Assembly (NCBI RefSeq): GCF_014640815.1
Contig: NZ_BMHM01000002.1
Span: forward strand, 434,001 to 498,000
Length of the DNA stretch: 64,000 nt
Source: Vreelandella lutescens
Lineage (GTDB): Bacteria; Pseudomonadota; Gammaproteobacteria; Pseudomonadales; Halomonadaceae
Direction of reading: 5' to 3'
Positions 43,017-52,661 of this stretch are shown here, piece after piece (the stretch's first letter is position 1; each line of letters opens with the position of its first letter). Under the pieces are notes generated by a model that was not told where the DNA came from, searched no databases, and saw nothing but the letters and a program-made list of their open reading frames with translations. The position numbers and the translations under genes were made by a program.

Positions 43017-46000
43017 CTATCTCGGCATAACCTTAATCTGGTTACCAACTGTAGCGGTAATGGGTTCTGGTTTTCCAAGTAAGTAGCCTTGCGCGTAGTC
43101 GATGCCTAAAGAGCGCAGCGTATCCAGCGTTTCCTGGTTTTCCACGTATTCAGCGACTGTATCAATATTAAGCGCCTTTCCTACGGCGTGAATGGCTTCC
43201 ACCATGGCGCTATCGATGGGGTCTTGGTGAATATTGCGAATAAAATTCCCATCTATTTTTAAATAGTCGACCGACAGCTGTTTTAAATAGCTGAAGGATG
43301 AGAGCCCAGTGCCAAAGTCATCCAGTGCGAATCGGCAGCCCAGTGCTTTAAGGGCCTGTATCAATTCACTGACTTTTGAAAGCTGCGCAATGGCTGCGCT
43401 CTCGGTAATTTCGAAGCATAGAGTGCCTTCTGGTAGCTCGGCGCGGCGTACTTGCTGCACCAGCTCCTGACAGAAGTCGCCATCTGATAAAGAATCGCCT
43501 GATAAGTTAATGCCCCAATGGCCTATCGAATGATTCTCCGCGCAGCGATAACGATCCCCAAGCCACGCTAGTGTGTTGCGCACTACCCAGCGGTCTATCC
43601 TCGGCATAAAGTGATAGCGTTCGGCGGCGGGTAAAAAACTGCCTGGCGCGATCAGCGCGCCATTTTCTTCAAGGCGGAGCAAAATTTCTCGGTAACCGGG
43701 CCCCTGGCCACATACGGCGTGAATGGGCTGAGCAAATAGGCGAAAGGCATCATTATCGAGGGCATTTTGTAACCGCTGTACCCACTGCAGCTCACCATGA
43801 CGTTCTAATAGCAGATGGTCATTGGGCTGATAGCAGTGAATACGGTTGCGGCCTGCCTCCTTGGCGGTATAGCAGGCGGCATCGGCGGCGTGCAGTGTGT
43901 CAGACAAGCGCATCGGCTGCTCAGGGGTCATCGCCACTAAGCCAATACTAACGCCAATACCAAATGTGTGCCCCTGCCAGGCAAAGCGGAAGTGTTCTAT
44001 ATCGCGGCGTACGGCTTCGCAAATAATCTTGGCTTTATCAAGCGGGCAGTCGGGCAGTACCAGGGCAAACTCATCGCCTCCTAAGCGCGCAACGGTATCA
44101 CTATTGCGTACATGCGCTTTTAGTTTCATCGACACTTGGCGTAGTAGTTCATCCCCCGCGAGGTGGCCGCAGGTGTCGTTGACGATTTTGAACTGATCCA
44201 AATCGAGATAGCAGAGCACATGGTGACGCTCAGTTTGATCGAGCAGTTTAGTGAGCAGTGTTTCAAATGCACGCCGATTCACAAGGCCGGTGAGGTTGTC
44301 GTGTGTGGCTTGATAGTTAAGCTGCTCTGACAGCTTGCGCGTTAGGCTCACATCTTGGAAGACGACCACGGCGCCAAGCGTGATGCCCCCTCTGGAGCGG
44401 ATAGGTGCTGCACTATGTTGAATGGGGTAGCGCTTACTGGTGCGATGGATAAGCTGGCAGTGTTCGCTGTAATGAACAGCCCGGTGCTGCGTGAGCACCT
44501 TACGAGCGGGGTTGCTGATGGGTTCATCGCTAAGCTCGTCTCGCAGCTGATAAATGGTTTGGATCGGCTTGTTTACCACGTCATCAAGCGCCCACCCCGT
44601 TAGTCGTTCTGCTTCCGCATTCATAAACGTAATATTGCCGCTAGCGTCGCAAGTGATCACGCCGTCACCAATTGAGGCGAGTGTGGTGCGGGCAAGGTCG
44701 CGCTCGCGGTTTAGCTGCTCTTGAAGCTGTTTGCGCTCTGTGATGTCGCGCACCATCCCCGAGCACTCTGAGGCAGAGCCCTCGGCACCCTCACTGACTT
44801 GGATTTCCAAATAGCGTATCTGCTGGTCCTCTGTGCGCAGCTTAATTTCATGCATTGCCCCGGGCGTCAGCGCCTTGTTGGCCAGTAGCGTGCTTACTGG
44901 TTGGCCAATAAGGCGCTCTGCATTAACGCCAAACAAAGCCTCTGCGCCCGGGTTTAACCCCGTGAGCGTTCCGTCGGCTTGCCAGGTAATCACGCCGTCG
45001 CGCAGGTTGCGCAGCATGACCTGAGTGTGACCTACCGCGCGTTCAAGTGCTGCCGACACGCGGTTATAGCTTGCCGCTATCTCACCGACCTCGGTGAAGG
45101 GGTCGGCCTCAATACGCTGGCGCATATCGCCCTGTTTTTCATGCTGCCGCATATGCTCCAACAGCTGGTTGAGCTCGTTTTGTGCGCCATGCTCGGCAAG
45201 GTTAAGGCCCATTTTCTCGGCATCTTTGGAGACGCGAAGAGGTAAAAACCGGCGGGTGATACGGAAGAGCAGCCAGGCGAGCCCAAAACTCCACAGGCCA
45301 CAGACCACGACACCGAGCAGTTGGACCATAAATTGATCAAATCGGCCAAGGGAAGTGCCTAGTCGATCAAGGTCTGCTATCCACGGCAGGGCGAGGGTGC
45401 CCCATAGGCCGGTGACTAGGTGTGCAGGTATAGCACCAACCGCGTCATCAATGCGTCGTTTTAACAGCCATTCGCTCGCTAATACCATGAGTACACCGCT
45501 GACACCGCCCATAAAAAAGGCGGCAGCCAGTGATAGTGCATGTGCTCCAGCTGTTACCGCGACTAAACCTGCAATGGCACCGTTGATGGCATACATCACA
45601 TCTGCATAGCGGCGCACACGCCAACCCACCAGCATGGCCGATAGAATGCCGCCCACTGCGCCTAGCATGGTATTGGCGATGATGCCGGGCACGCTGCCAT
45701 TTAAAGCAAGCGTGCTGCCACCGTTAAAGCCAAACCAGCCCAGCACCATAAACAGAGCGCCCAGCATGGCGAGCGGTAAGTTGCCCGCGGGAAAGGCAGT
45801 CGGGGGCTTATCCACCTGAAAGCGGCCCTGGCGAGGGCCGATGACCAGTACTGCCGCTAATGCCACCCAGCCGCCAACGCTGTGCACAACGGTTGCTCCG
45901 GCGAAATCGATAAATCCCAGGGCTGCCAGCCAGCCAGGGCTGCCACCTAACAGTCCACCCCACGCCCAGTGGCCAAATACCGGGTAAATCAGCAGGGCTA

Positions 46001-46391
46001 TCCAAAACGCGGTCCACAGGTAACCAAGAAACGGCATGCGTTCAGCCACCGCGCCCGCCACAATCGTGGCCGCTGTAGCGCAAAACATGGCCTGGAAGAT
46101 AAAGACGGTGATTAGCCAGGTGTCAGTCGACTCCAGCTCCCATCCAAACAGTGAGCTACCGACCCAACCTGCCTGGGAAGCACCAAACATCATGCCGAAG
46201 CCTGCTAGCCAAAAGACACTGACCGCAATCGCAAAATCCGCTAAGTTTTTCATAGCGACGTTAATGGCATTTTTGGTTCGGGTGGTTCCCGCTTCAAGGC
46301 ACAGAAAGCCAGCCTGCATAACGAAGACCAGTGCGGCCGCCCACAGCACCCAAAGGGTATCAATGAGAGTGGTATCGAAGCTGTCGGTCAT
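43017..46391 (-). CDS. Amt ammonium channel fused to PAS, GGDEF and EAL domains
   Basis: 1124 residues from the ATG at 46391 (AGGA upstream). Residues ~8-400 are a full Amt channel: DFAGATVVHSVGG and AIPAHLVTGLWGTLA carry the twin His, and FIFQAMFCATAATIVAGAVA the Phe gate. A coiled-coil linker, two PAS domains (about 465-700), GGDEF with intact RLGGDEFALVL near residue 768, and EAL follow. The EAL motif reads REILLRL (Ile for Ala), with DDFGTGLSSFSYLK kept. The fusion suggests an ammonium sensor that controls c-di-GMP. No glnK is adjacent. Confidence 0.9.
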   Translation of the reverse strand: MTDSFDTTLIDTLWVLWAAALVFVMQAGFLCLEAGTTRTKNAINVAMKNLADFAIAVSVFWLAGFGMMFGASQAGWVGSSLFGWELESTDTWLITVFIFQAMFCATAATIVAGAVAERMPFLGYLWTAFWIALLIYPVFGHWAWGGLLGGSPGWLAALGFIDFAGATVVHSVGGWVALAAVLVIGPRQGRFQVDKPPTAFPAGNLPLAMLGALFMVLGWFGFNGGSTLALNGSVPGIIANTMLGAVGGILSAMLVGWRVRRYADVMYAINGAIAGLVAVTAGAHALSLAAAFFMGGVSGVLMVLASEWLLKRRIDDAVGAIPAHLVTGLWGTLALPWIADLDRLGTSLGRFDQFMVQLLGVVVCGLWSFGLAWLLFRITRRFLPLRVSKDAEKMGLNLAEHGAQNELNQLLEHMRQHEKQGDMRQRIEADPFTEVGEIAASYNRVSAALERAVGHTQVMLRNLRDGVITWQADGTLTGLNPGAEALFGVNAERLIGQPVSTLLANKALTPGAMHEIKLRTEDQQIRYLEIQVSEGAEGSASECSGMVRDITERKQLQEQLNRERDLARTTLASIGDGVITCDASGNITFMNAEAERLTGWALDDVVNKPIQTIYQLRDELSDEPISNPARKVLTQHRAVHYSEHCQLIHRTSKRYPIQHSAAPIRSRGGITLGAVVVFQDVSLTRKLSEQLNYQATHDNLTGLVNRRAFETLLTKLLDQTERHHVLCYLDLDQFKIVNDTCGHLAGDELLRQVSMKLKAHVRNSDTVARLGGDEFALVLPDCPLDKAKIICEAVRRDIEHFRFAWQGHTFGIGVSIGLVAMTPEQPMRLSDTLHAADAACYTAKEAGRNRIHCYQPNDHLLLERHGELQWVQRLQNALDNDAFRLFAQPIHAVCGQGPGYREILLRLEENGALIAPGSFLPAAERYHFMPRIDRWVVRNTLAWLGDRYRCAENHSIGHWGINLSGDSLSDGDFCQELVQQVRRAELPEGTLCFEITESAAIAQLSKVSELIQALKALGCRFALDDFGTGLSSFSYLKQLSVDYLKIDGNFIRNIHQDPIDSAMVEAIHAVGKALNIDTVAEYVENQETLDTLRSLGIDYAQGYLLGKPEPITATVGNQIKVMPR

Positions 46392-46726
46392 GGGCAGGGT
46401 CCTTGTGCTGATCTGGTGCAGTGCGAGCACTGTTCGGGTGCAGTAATGCGTGCGTTGCCTCTTATTAACTCAGCGCGGTGCCTGGTGTTGCTGAAGGTTT
46501 CCGGTGCGTTAAAGCAGTGCTAACAGTAATTAAGCAAATGTTGTGCCGCGCTTAGTGAAGTCATCCTTATTTACGTTTTTTGCGTTATAAATAACTAAAA
46601 TAGTGCCTTAAAACAGTCTTTATAACTGTGCAAAAGCGGTTTGATTGGTGATATTTTTCAATATATTACTTATGGGGTTGGCAGCGTGAGGCTGGGCAAT
46701 CAAAAGACTGAGAGGAGTGCATCATA
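46392..46726. other. Intergenic region between divergent genes
   Basis: No gene seen. The sequence turns AT-rich towards the right (46550-46690) and probably holds the promoter of the oxidoreductase gene, plus that of the Amt fusion on the left; no strong consensus was picked out. Confidence 0.5.
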
Positions 46727-47968
46727 ATGGCGCGTCAAACGGTGGTTTTAGGAGCAGGAATGGTGGGTGTCAGTATTGCTTGGCAGCTGCAGCAGCGTGG
46801 CTACCAGGTAACACTGGTGGATCGCCGCCAGCCTGGGCGTGAAACCTCGTTTGGTAATGCGGGGATTATCCAGCGTGAAGCCGTCAGGCCTTATCCGTTC
46901 CCGCGTGATATGAAAACGATATTAAGCGTGCTGCCGAACCGGCGTGTTGATATCCGTTACCGGCCAACAGGTATGGTAAACGCGGCATCGCCACTATTGA
47001 GCTACTGGCATCACTCCTCCTCTCGGCTGTATAAAAAGATCGTTCCTGAGTACGCGTCGCTGATTCAGCTTTGTCTGGAGGCCCACGCGCCAATGATTGA
47101 AGCGTCGGGCGCTGGGCACTTGGTCCGCCGTGAAGGGTGGCTGGAGATCTACCGTACTCAGGAGAAGCTCGCCAAGCGCGTCAAAGAAGCTGAAGAAGCC
47201 CGTGAGCTATACGGCGTACAGTTTACGGTGCTGGACCGTGAGGCGTTGAGCGAGAAAGAGCCACAGCTTGATGAAAAGATCATTGGTGCGATTCATTGGT
47301 TAGACCCCTGGACCGTTGCCGACCCGGGTGGGTTAGTGGCCGCTTACGCCGCCTCGTTTGAAGCCATGGGTGGGCGTGTTGTACAGGCGGACATCACCGG
47401 CGTTACGCAGCAGGGCGATACGTGGACTGTGACGACCAGTGAAGAGGCGTTCAGCGTTGATCAGGTCGTTATGGCGCTTGGCCCTTGGGCAGGGCAATGG
47501 ATGAAGCCATTGGGCTATCACTTCCCAACGTTTGTGAAGCGTGGCTACCACATGCACTATGCCACCCAGTCTGGAGCCAAATTAAACTACTGGTTAATGG
47601 ATGCCGAAGTAGGGTATCTGCTGGCGCCCATGAATGCAGGTGTGAGGCTGACCACTGGGGCTGAGCTAGATCGCCTGGAGTCTCCGGCGGATGAAGAACA
47701 GCTAGGAGCCGCTGAAAAAGTCGCAAGGACGATTTTCCCGCTGGGCGAGCGTAAGGATAGCGCCGCCTGGAAGGGGGCTCGTCCGTGTTTACCCGACATG
47801 AAACCCGTGATTGGCCCTGCGCCGCGCCACCCTGGCCTGTGGTTAGCATTCGGTCATGGTCACCAAGGTTTCACACTTGGCCCGGCTACCGGCCAACTGC
47901 TAGCGGATATGATGGAAGATAAGCCTACCGCTATTGATATGGCACCGTTTCGGGCTGATCGGTTTTAA
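46727..47968 (+). CDS. FAD-dependent amine oxidoreductase (DadA-like family)
   Basis: 413 residues. N-terminal FAD site VVLGAGMVGVSIAWQLQQRG, then SFGNAGIIQREA, and a C-terminal GHGHQGFTLGPATGQLLADM FAD-binding end, the pattern of D-amino-acid dehydrogenase and related glycine-oxidase-type enzymes. It lacks obvious TM segments. AGAGGAG precedes the ATG. The substrate is not shown by the sequence. Confidence 0.75.
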   Translation: MARQTVVLGAGMVGVSIAWQLQQRGYQVTLVDRRQPGRETSFGNAGIIQREAVRPYPFPRDMKTILSVLPNRRVDIRYRPTGMVNAASPLLSYWHHSSSRLYKKIVPEYASLIQLCLEAHAPMIEASGAGHLVRREGWLEIYRTQEKLAKRVKEAEEARELYGVQFTVLDREALSEKEPQLDEKIIGAIHWLDPWTVADPGGLVAAYAASFEAMGGRVVQADITGVTQQGDTWTVTTSEEAFSVDQVVMALGPWAGQWMKPLGYHFPTFVKRGYHMHYATQSGAKLNYWLMDAEVGYLLAPMNAGVRLTTGAELDRLESPADEEQLGAAEKVARTIFPLGERKDSAAWKGARPCLPDMKPVIGPAPRHPGLWLAFGHGHQGFTLGPATGQLLADMMEDKPTAIDMAPFRADRF

Positions 47969-48071
47969 ACGTGATGTTGCGTGCTGTTACGATACGCAAA
48001 GTGACAAACGTGGCCGAGTCAGGCTGAGTTTGCTACGCTGAGGGTGTCACTCAATAGACTGAGGTGAAATA

Positions 48072-48281
48072 ATGGATGTCGCTGCGAGTAATGCTGTCAG
48101 CACAGCGCTGTATATGAACCAAGCGCAAACCGCTGAACAGGCGCAAATGCAGATGTTCCGCCAAGCCCTTGATGTGCAGGCCGAGCAAATCACGGAAGTG
48201 CTCGCTTCTGCGGATACGGGGGCTCAGCCCAACTTGGCTCAAGAAGGCAGTGTTGGCACACAGGTCAACACTTACGCTTAG
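48072..48281 (+). CDS. YjfB-like putative motility protein
   Basis: 69 residues. Begins MDVAASNAVSTALYMNQAQT, continues with a helix ending in ALDVQAEQITEVLASA, the layout of the short YjfB family often found near flagellar genes. GAGGTGA precedes the ATG. No flagellar genes are in view. Confidence 0.55.
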   Translation: MDVAASNAVSTALYMNQAQTAEQAQMQMFRQALDVQAEQITEVLASADTGAQPNLAQEGSVGTQVNTYA

Positions 48282-48308
48282 ATAGATGTTTGCTTTACTA
48301 ACGTATCT

Positions 48309-48336
48309 AAACGCCGACTTCGTCGGCGTTTTTTTA
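48309..48336 (+). terminator. Terminator
   Basis: AAACGCCGAC / GTCGGCGTTTTTTT with TTC loop, after the YjfB-like gene. Confidence 0.9.
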
Positions 48337-48470
48337 TATCGGTAAAAAATGCCAGCTGCACTTGGTGGTATGCCGTTGAAGGCGAGTTGCGTTACCATAG
48401 GCACACACAACGCCGCGGGTTTGGCGCTACGTTTTAAGTGTTCACGCTGTACCATCTTGTAGAGAATTCC

Positions 48471-50060
48471 ATGTCTGACGCCCAATTAGCGCGTGAAGCA
48501 GAGCTTCGCCGTACCTTTGCGATTATTTCGCACCCCGACGCCGGTAAAACCACCATCACTGAGAAGATGCTGCTATTTGGAAATGCCATCCAGCTAGCAG
48601 GCTCGGTGAAAAGCAAACGTAATGACCGTCACGCCACGTCTGACTGGATGAAGATGGAGCAGGAGCGTGGCATCTCGGTGACCACGTCGGTGATGCAGTT
48701 CCCTTATGGGGGGCGTATCGTCAACCTGCTGGATACCCCAGGGCACGAAGACTTCTCTGAAGATACCTACCGCACGCTAACGGCGGTGGATTCCGCGCTG
48801 ATGGTGATTGATGGCGCTAAGGGTGTTGAGGAGCGCACCATCAAATTGATGGAAGTGTGTCGTCTGCGCACGACGCCGATTCTGACGTTCATCAATAAAA
48901 TGGACCGTGACATTCGCGACCCCATTGAAGTGATGGATGAAGTGGAAACGGTACTGAATATCCAGTGCGCGCCGATGACATGGCCGATTGGTATGGGGCG
49001 TCACTTTAAAGGTGTCTATCACCTTTACAACGATGTGATTCACCTCTATACCCAAGGGCAAGGTAGCCGTATTCCAGACGACAAGCGCATTGAAGGGCTA
49101 GACAACCCCGAAGTCGACGCGGTGTTGGGGGAAGAGCAGGCAGAAGAACTGCGCATGGAAGTCGATTTAGTGCGCGGTGCTTCGCACGAATTTGATTTAG
49201 AAGCTTATCGCCGTGGTGAGCTTACGCCCGTCTATTTTGGCACTGCCATGGGTAACTTTGGCGTACGGGAAATGATGGACGGTTTCGTAGAGCATGCGCC
49301 CGCTCCACAGTCCCGGGAAACCGATACCCGTGAAGTGACAGCTCAGGATGAGCGCTTCACCGGTTTTGTATTTAAGATTCAGGCCAATATGGACCCAAAT
49401 CACCGGGACCGCATCGCCTTCCTGCGGGTGTGCTCCGGTAAGTACGAAAAGAACATGAAGATGCGCCACGTGCGGATTGGCAAAGACGTCAAGATTGCTG
49501 ATGCGCTTACGTTTATGGCCTCTGACCGCTCGCAAGTTGAGGAAGCGTGGCCAGGCGATATTATCGGCTTGCATAACCACGGCACGATTCAGATTGGTGA
49601 CACCTTCACCGTAGGTGAAGATATGCGCTTTACCGGCATCCCTCACTTTGCCCCCGAGCTTTTCAAACGCGTACGTTTAAAAGACCCGCTAAAAATGAAA
49701 GCGCTCCAGAAAGGCCTCCAGCAGCTGTCGGAAGAGGGTGCGACCCAGGTCTTTATGCCGATGGACAATAATGACCTCATTCTTGGGGCAGTGGGTACAC
49801 TGCAGTTTGACGTTGTTGCCCACCGCTTGAAGGAAGAGTACAAGGTCGACTGTCTTTACGAAGGTGTGAACGTGCAAACCGCCCGCTGGGTGTATTGCAA
49901 TGATGCCAAGATGCTGGAAGAGTTTAAGCGTAAGGCCAGTACTAACCTCGCCATCGATGGCGGCGGTTACCTGACCTACATCGCGCCTACACGGGTTAAC
50001 TTACAAATGACCCAAGAGCGCTGGCCGGATATTCGCTTCCAGCCTACCCGCGAGCATTAA
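48471..50060 (+). CDS. prfC: Peptide chain release factor 3
   Basis: 529 residues from the ATG at 48471, matching the usual 529. G motifs: [13 protein letters not shown] (P-loop), [30 protein letters not shown]. GTPase that removes RF1/RF2 from the ribosome after peptide release. The longer open frame to 48438 is not needed. Confidence 0.95.
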   Translation: MSDAQLAREAELRRTFAIISHPDAGKTTITEKMLLFGNAIQLAGSVKSKRNDRHATSDWMKMEQERGISVTTSVMQFPYGGRIVNLLDTPGHEDFSEDTYRTLTAVDSALMVIDGAKGVEERTIKLMEVCRLRTTPILTFINKMDRDIRDPIEVMDEVETVLNIQCAPMTWPIGMGRHFKGVYHLYNDVIHLYTQGQGSRIPDDKRIEGLDNPEVDAVLGEEQAEELRMEVDLVRGASHEFDLEAYRRGELTPVYFGTAMGNFGVREMMDGFVEHAPAPQSRETDTREVTAQDERFTGFVFKIQANMDPNHRDRIAFLRVCSGKYEKNMKMRHVRIGKDVKIADALTFMASDRSQVEEAWPGDIIGLHNHGTIQIGDTFTVGEDMRFTGIPHFAPELFKRVRLKDPLKMKALQKGLQQLSEEGATQVFMPMDNNDLILGAVGTLQFDVVAHRLKEEYKVDCLYEGVNVQTARWVYCNDAKMLEEFKRKASTNLAIDGGGYLTYIAPTRVNLQMTQERWPDIRFQPTREH

Positions 50061-50080
50061 AACCTCCTGAAGAGGGCAAT

Positions 50081-50869
50081 ATGCTGATAGACGCCCACTG
50101 CCATTTGGATATTGCGGAATTCGATACGGACCGTGAGACCGTCATCGCCGCTGCCAAGGCAGCGGGCGTTTGCCGTTTTATAGTGCCCGCCACGGTGCGA
50201 GCCCGTTGGCATAAGCTGCTGGCGCTGGGCGAGCGGCCTGATGTGAGCGTTTGCCTAGGGCTCCACCCTTACTTTATTGAGCAACATCGGCCGGAGGATA
50301 TTGAGGCGCTGGAAGGGCTGGTGAATCAGCAGTTAGCAGCCGCCTCTTCCATCCGCCCAGTGGCCATTGGTGAATGCGGTGTGGATGGCCGTTTTACGCA
50401 AAGCCTGGATCAACAGTGGCACTATTTTGATGAGCAGTTAGGTATTGCGAAGCGCTGCAAACTGCCGGTGGTGGTGCACTGTGTTAAGGCCAACGATTCG
50501 GTCAGTCAAAAGCTCCGTCAGCGGGCGCTACCTCAGGCAGGTCTAATACACGCCTTTGCTGGTTCCTACCAGCAGGCTGTGAAGTTTTTAGACCTTGGCT
50601 ACGTATTGGGATTGGGTGGAGCCGTGACCTATGAGCGAGCACAACGTTTGCGTGGCGTTGTTGCCAAGCTGCCAGACGATGGATTTTTGCTAGAAACTGA
50701 CAGCCCCGATATGCCGCTAAGCGGTTACCAGGGCCAGCGAAATGAGCCTTCACGTGTGGCCCTGATAGCTCAAGCGGTGGCGGAATTGCGAGGCCAAACG
50801 TTTGATACTATTGCGGCGCTGAGCAGTGCCAACGCCACACGAGTGTTTCAACTAAGTGATGATGAGTGA
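50081..50869 (+). CDS. TatD-family metal-dependent hydrolase
   Basis: 262 residues. H-x-H motif in MLIDAHCHLDIAEF, IGECGVDGRF (metal Glu), HCVKAND, HAFAGSYQQA, and ETDSPDMPL near the C-terminus. TatD proteins are metal-dependent DNases or hydrolases. 20 nt after prfC, so likely co-transcribed; convergent with ygfZ. Confidence 0.9.
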   Translation: MLIDAHCHLDIAEFDTDRETVIAAAKAAGVCRFIVPATVRARWHKLLALGERPDVSVCLGLHPYFIEQHRPEDIEALEGLVNQQLAAASSIRPVAIGECGVDGRFTQSLDQQWHYFDEQLGIAKRCKLPVVVHCVKANDSVSQKLRQRALPQAGLIHAFAGSYQQAVKFLDLGYVLGLGGAVTYERAQRLRGVVAKLPDDGFLLETDSPDMPLSGYQGQRNEPSRVALIAQAVAELRGQTFDTIAALSSANATRVFQLSDDE

Positions 50870-50874
50870 GAGCC

Positions 50875-51825
50875 TTATGCCAACTGAGCGGCAATTTGTT
50901 CAGGGTCTAGGCGCTCAACGGGGTAGGGTAGTGGGTGTAGGGTGATAGGCTTCTGTTGCCAATACATCGGCAATGCCTCTTCCGTAACCTTGGTATTCAT
51001 CACCGCCAGTAACTCTACCTCTTGCTCAGTACTAAACGCGCTGCTGACGATTTCTCCCATTGATTTGCCGTTCTCATCGTGAAGTGGCTCACCGATTGCG
51101 GGAAGGGTGGTGGCATGAATGCTGGCATGCACCAAGCGTTTTTTCACTTGGCCGCGGAAGTGGGCCCTGGCAACGACCTCCTGTCCTGTATAACACCCTT
51201 TCTTAAAGCTGATACCTCCTAACGCTTCCCAATTCAACATTTGGGGAAGGAAGTGATCCTGTTGCGCGTCGGTGAGCCAAGCAAGACCACTGCGAATATC
51301 CGCGAGTTGCCACGCATTCTGCAGCGCTTCATCGCTGCTGACTAAGCTGCCCGCGTCTTCTTCAAACATGAAGAGCCAGCGTGGGCTGCCAGGCATGCGT
51401 AGCGCCGTGCCTTTCGGGCTTGTCACATGCGTATAGGGCTGTTCAGGCAGTGTGATACCTAGATGTTCAGCCATCGCATCTAAAGGCTGGCTGGCGCCTG
51501 CAAACGTCACCGAGGCGGCAAGTGACAGCTCCGCTTTATAGAACGCGGCAAATTTCTTTAGGTGGTTGGCGAGTGTGTCTGCCAATGAGGTATCTAAAAT
51601 TAAGCGGAAATGATCGTTGCCCAGCCGCAAAAGCTGGCCATTCGCTAGCATTCGCCCCTTGGGTGTGCAAAAACAGGTAAGCGGAGCAAAGGTACCATTC
51701 GCTAAGCTTACCTGTGCGCTGGTTTGGCCCTGTAAGAATTTCTCCGCATCGGCCCCTTTAATATCGAGCGCTGCATACTGGGTCAATCGTACGGCGCTAG
51801 AGGGCGGTGTGTTCGCGGTGGCCAT
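50875..51825 (-). CDS. ygfZ: YgfZ/GcvT-fold folate-binding protein
   Basis: 316 residues from the ATG at 51825 (AGGAG 5 nt upstream; a GTG at 51831 is also possible). KGCYTGQEVVARAHFRGQVKKRL region is the YgfZ signature with the functional Cys. Folate-dependent protein for iron-sulfur cluster enzyme maintenance. Paralogous fold to GcvT. Confidence 0.9.
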   Translation of the reverse strand: MATANTPPSSAVRLTQYAALDIKGADAEKFLQGQTSAQVSLANGTFAPLTCFCTPKGRMLANGQLLRLGNDHFRLILDTSLADTLANHLKKFAAFYKAELSLAASVTFAGASQPLDAMAEHLGITLPEQPYTHVTSPKGTALRMPGSPRWLFMFEEDAGSLVSSDEALQNAWQLADIRSGLAWLTDAQQDHFLPQMLNWEALGGISFKKGCYTGQEVVARAHFRGQVKKRLVHASIHATTLPAIGEPLHDENGKSMGEIVSSAFSTEQEVELLAVMNTKVTEEALPMYWQQKPITLHPLPYPVERLDPEQIAAQLA

Positions 51826-52016
51826 GGTCACTCCTGGGCGTGGTCAGTGAGATGTGTGATCAGTAAGCATGCTCATAAAAGTGCGGGCAGGATAGGCAGA
51901 TTGCAAGGCCTTCGGAGCATGCTAGACTCTTTATCCTGTATCAGGTTTGCATAGGTAATCGCCTGTAGACGACTTTCATGCAGGTGAGTTGGTAACAATT
52001 TAGCAAAGGACGCGGC

Positions 52017-52214
52017 ATGGCTGTTCAATCATTAAGCTTTCAAGGTGTCACGACTGCCGAGCAGGTGAATAAAATCACCACCGCGCTGATGATGCTCGAT
52101 GGTGTCGATAGCGCCGAAGTTGGCCGCTATGGTGCGGAGGTGGAAGGCCGAGCGAAACGGGACACCCTGATCAAAGCGGTTGAGAAACTTAACCTGCGTA
52201 TCAAGGTATCGTGA
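52017..52214 (+). CDS. HMA-like small protein without CxxC
   Basis: 65 residues with the beta-alpha-beta-beta-alpha-beta rhythm of heavy-metal-associated domains (LSFQGVTTAEQVNKITTALM, LDGVDSAEV, GRAKRDTLIKAVEKLNLRI). The metal-binding CxxC is replaced by GVTTAEQ. Overlaps the next gene as TGATG, so they are translationally coupled. A binding or partner role with the OsmC protein is likely but unproven. Confidence 0.55.
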   Translation: MAVQSLSFQGVTTAEQVNKITTALMMLDGVDSAEVGRYGAEVEGRAKRDTLIKAVEKLNLRIKVS

Positions 52215-52621
52215 TGCATCCACCTATTGTAGTGATCAGTGAGCGAAACAGCGTGTTTCGCCAGCGCATAGAGGTCCATGGTATGGAAGATCTCTATGCC
52301 GATGTACCCGCTGTAGTGGGGGGCGATGAAAGTGCGCCGGATCCCCACGATTATTTCGATATCGCGCTGGGAACCTGTAAGGCGATTACGGTCCAAATGT
52401 ACGCTAAGCGCAAGCAGTGGCCGTTGGAAGGTATTACCGTCAAAGTACAGCGCGATGACAGTGAAGAGCGCAAGGGTGTCTATAAACTGAGCGTTACACT
52501 GTCGCTGCATGGCATCAGCGATCCAGAACAGCGGGCAAAGCTGGAAGATATTAGCCACCGCTGCCCCATCCAGCGCTTGATGACTCAGGCAACGATCGAC
52601 ATATCGACGCACACCGAGTAG
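52214..52621 (+). CDS. OsmC-family protein
   Basis: 135 residues. The OsmC/YhfA pattern is visible, with a Cys in [18 protein letters not shown] and a second in [10 protein letters not shown] (the pair of peroxidatic/resolving Cys). Such proteins reduce organic peroxides or bind thiols. Coupled to the HMA-like gene. ATG at 52214 in TGATG; a GTG at 52211 is possible. Confidence 0.8.
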   Translation: MHPPIVVISERNSVFRQRIEVHGMEDLYADVPAVVGGDESAPDPHDYFDIALGTCKAITVQMYAKRKQWPLEGITVKVQRDDSEERKGVYKLSVTLSLHGISDPEQRAKLEDISHRCPIQRLMTQATIDISTHTE

Positions 52622-52661
52622 GTCGACTACACCAAGACCTACTTCCCCGACAGGAGCTACG

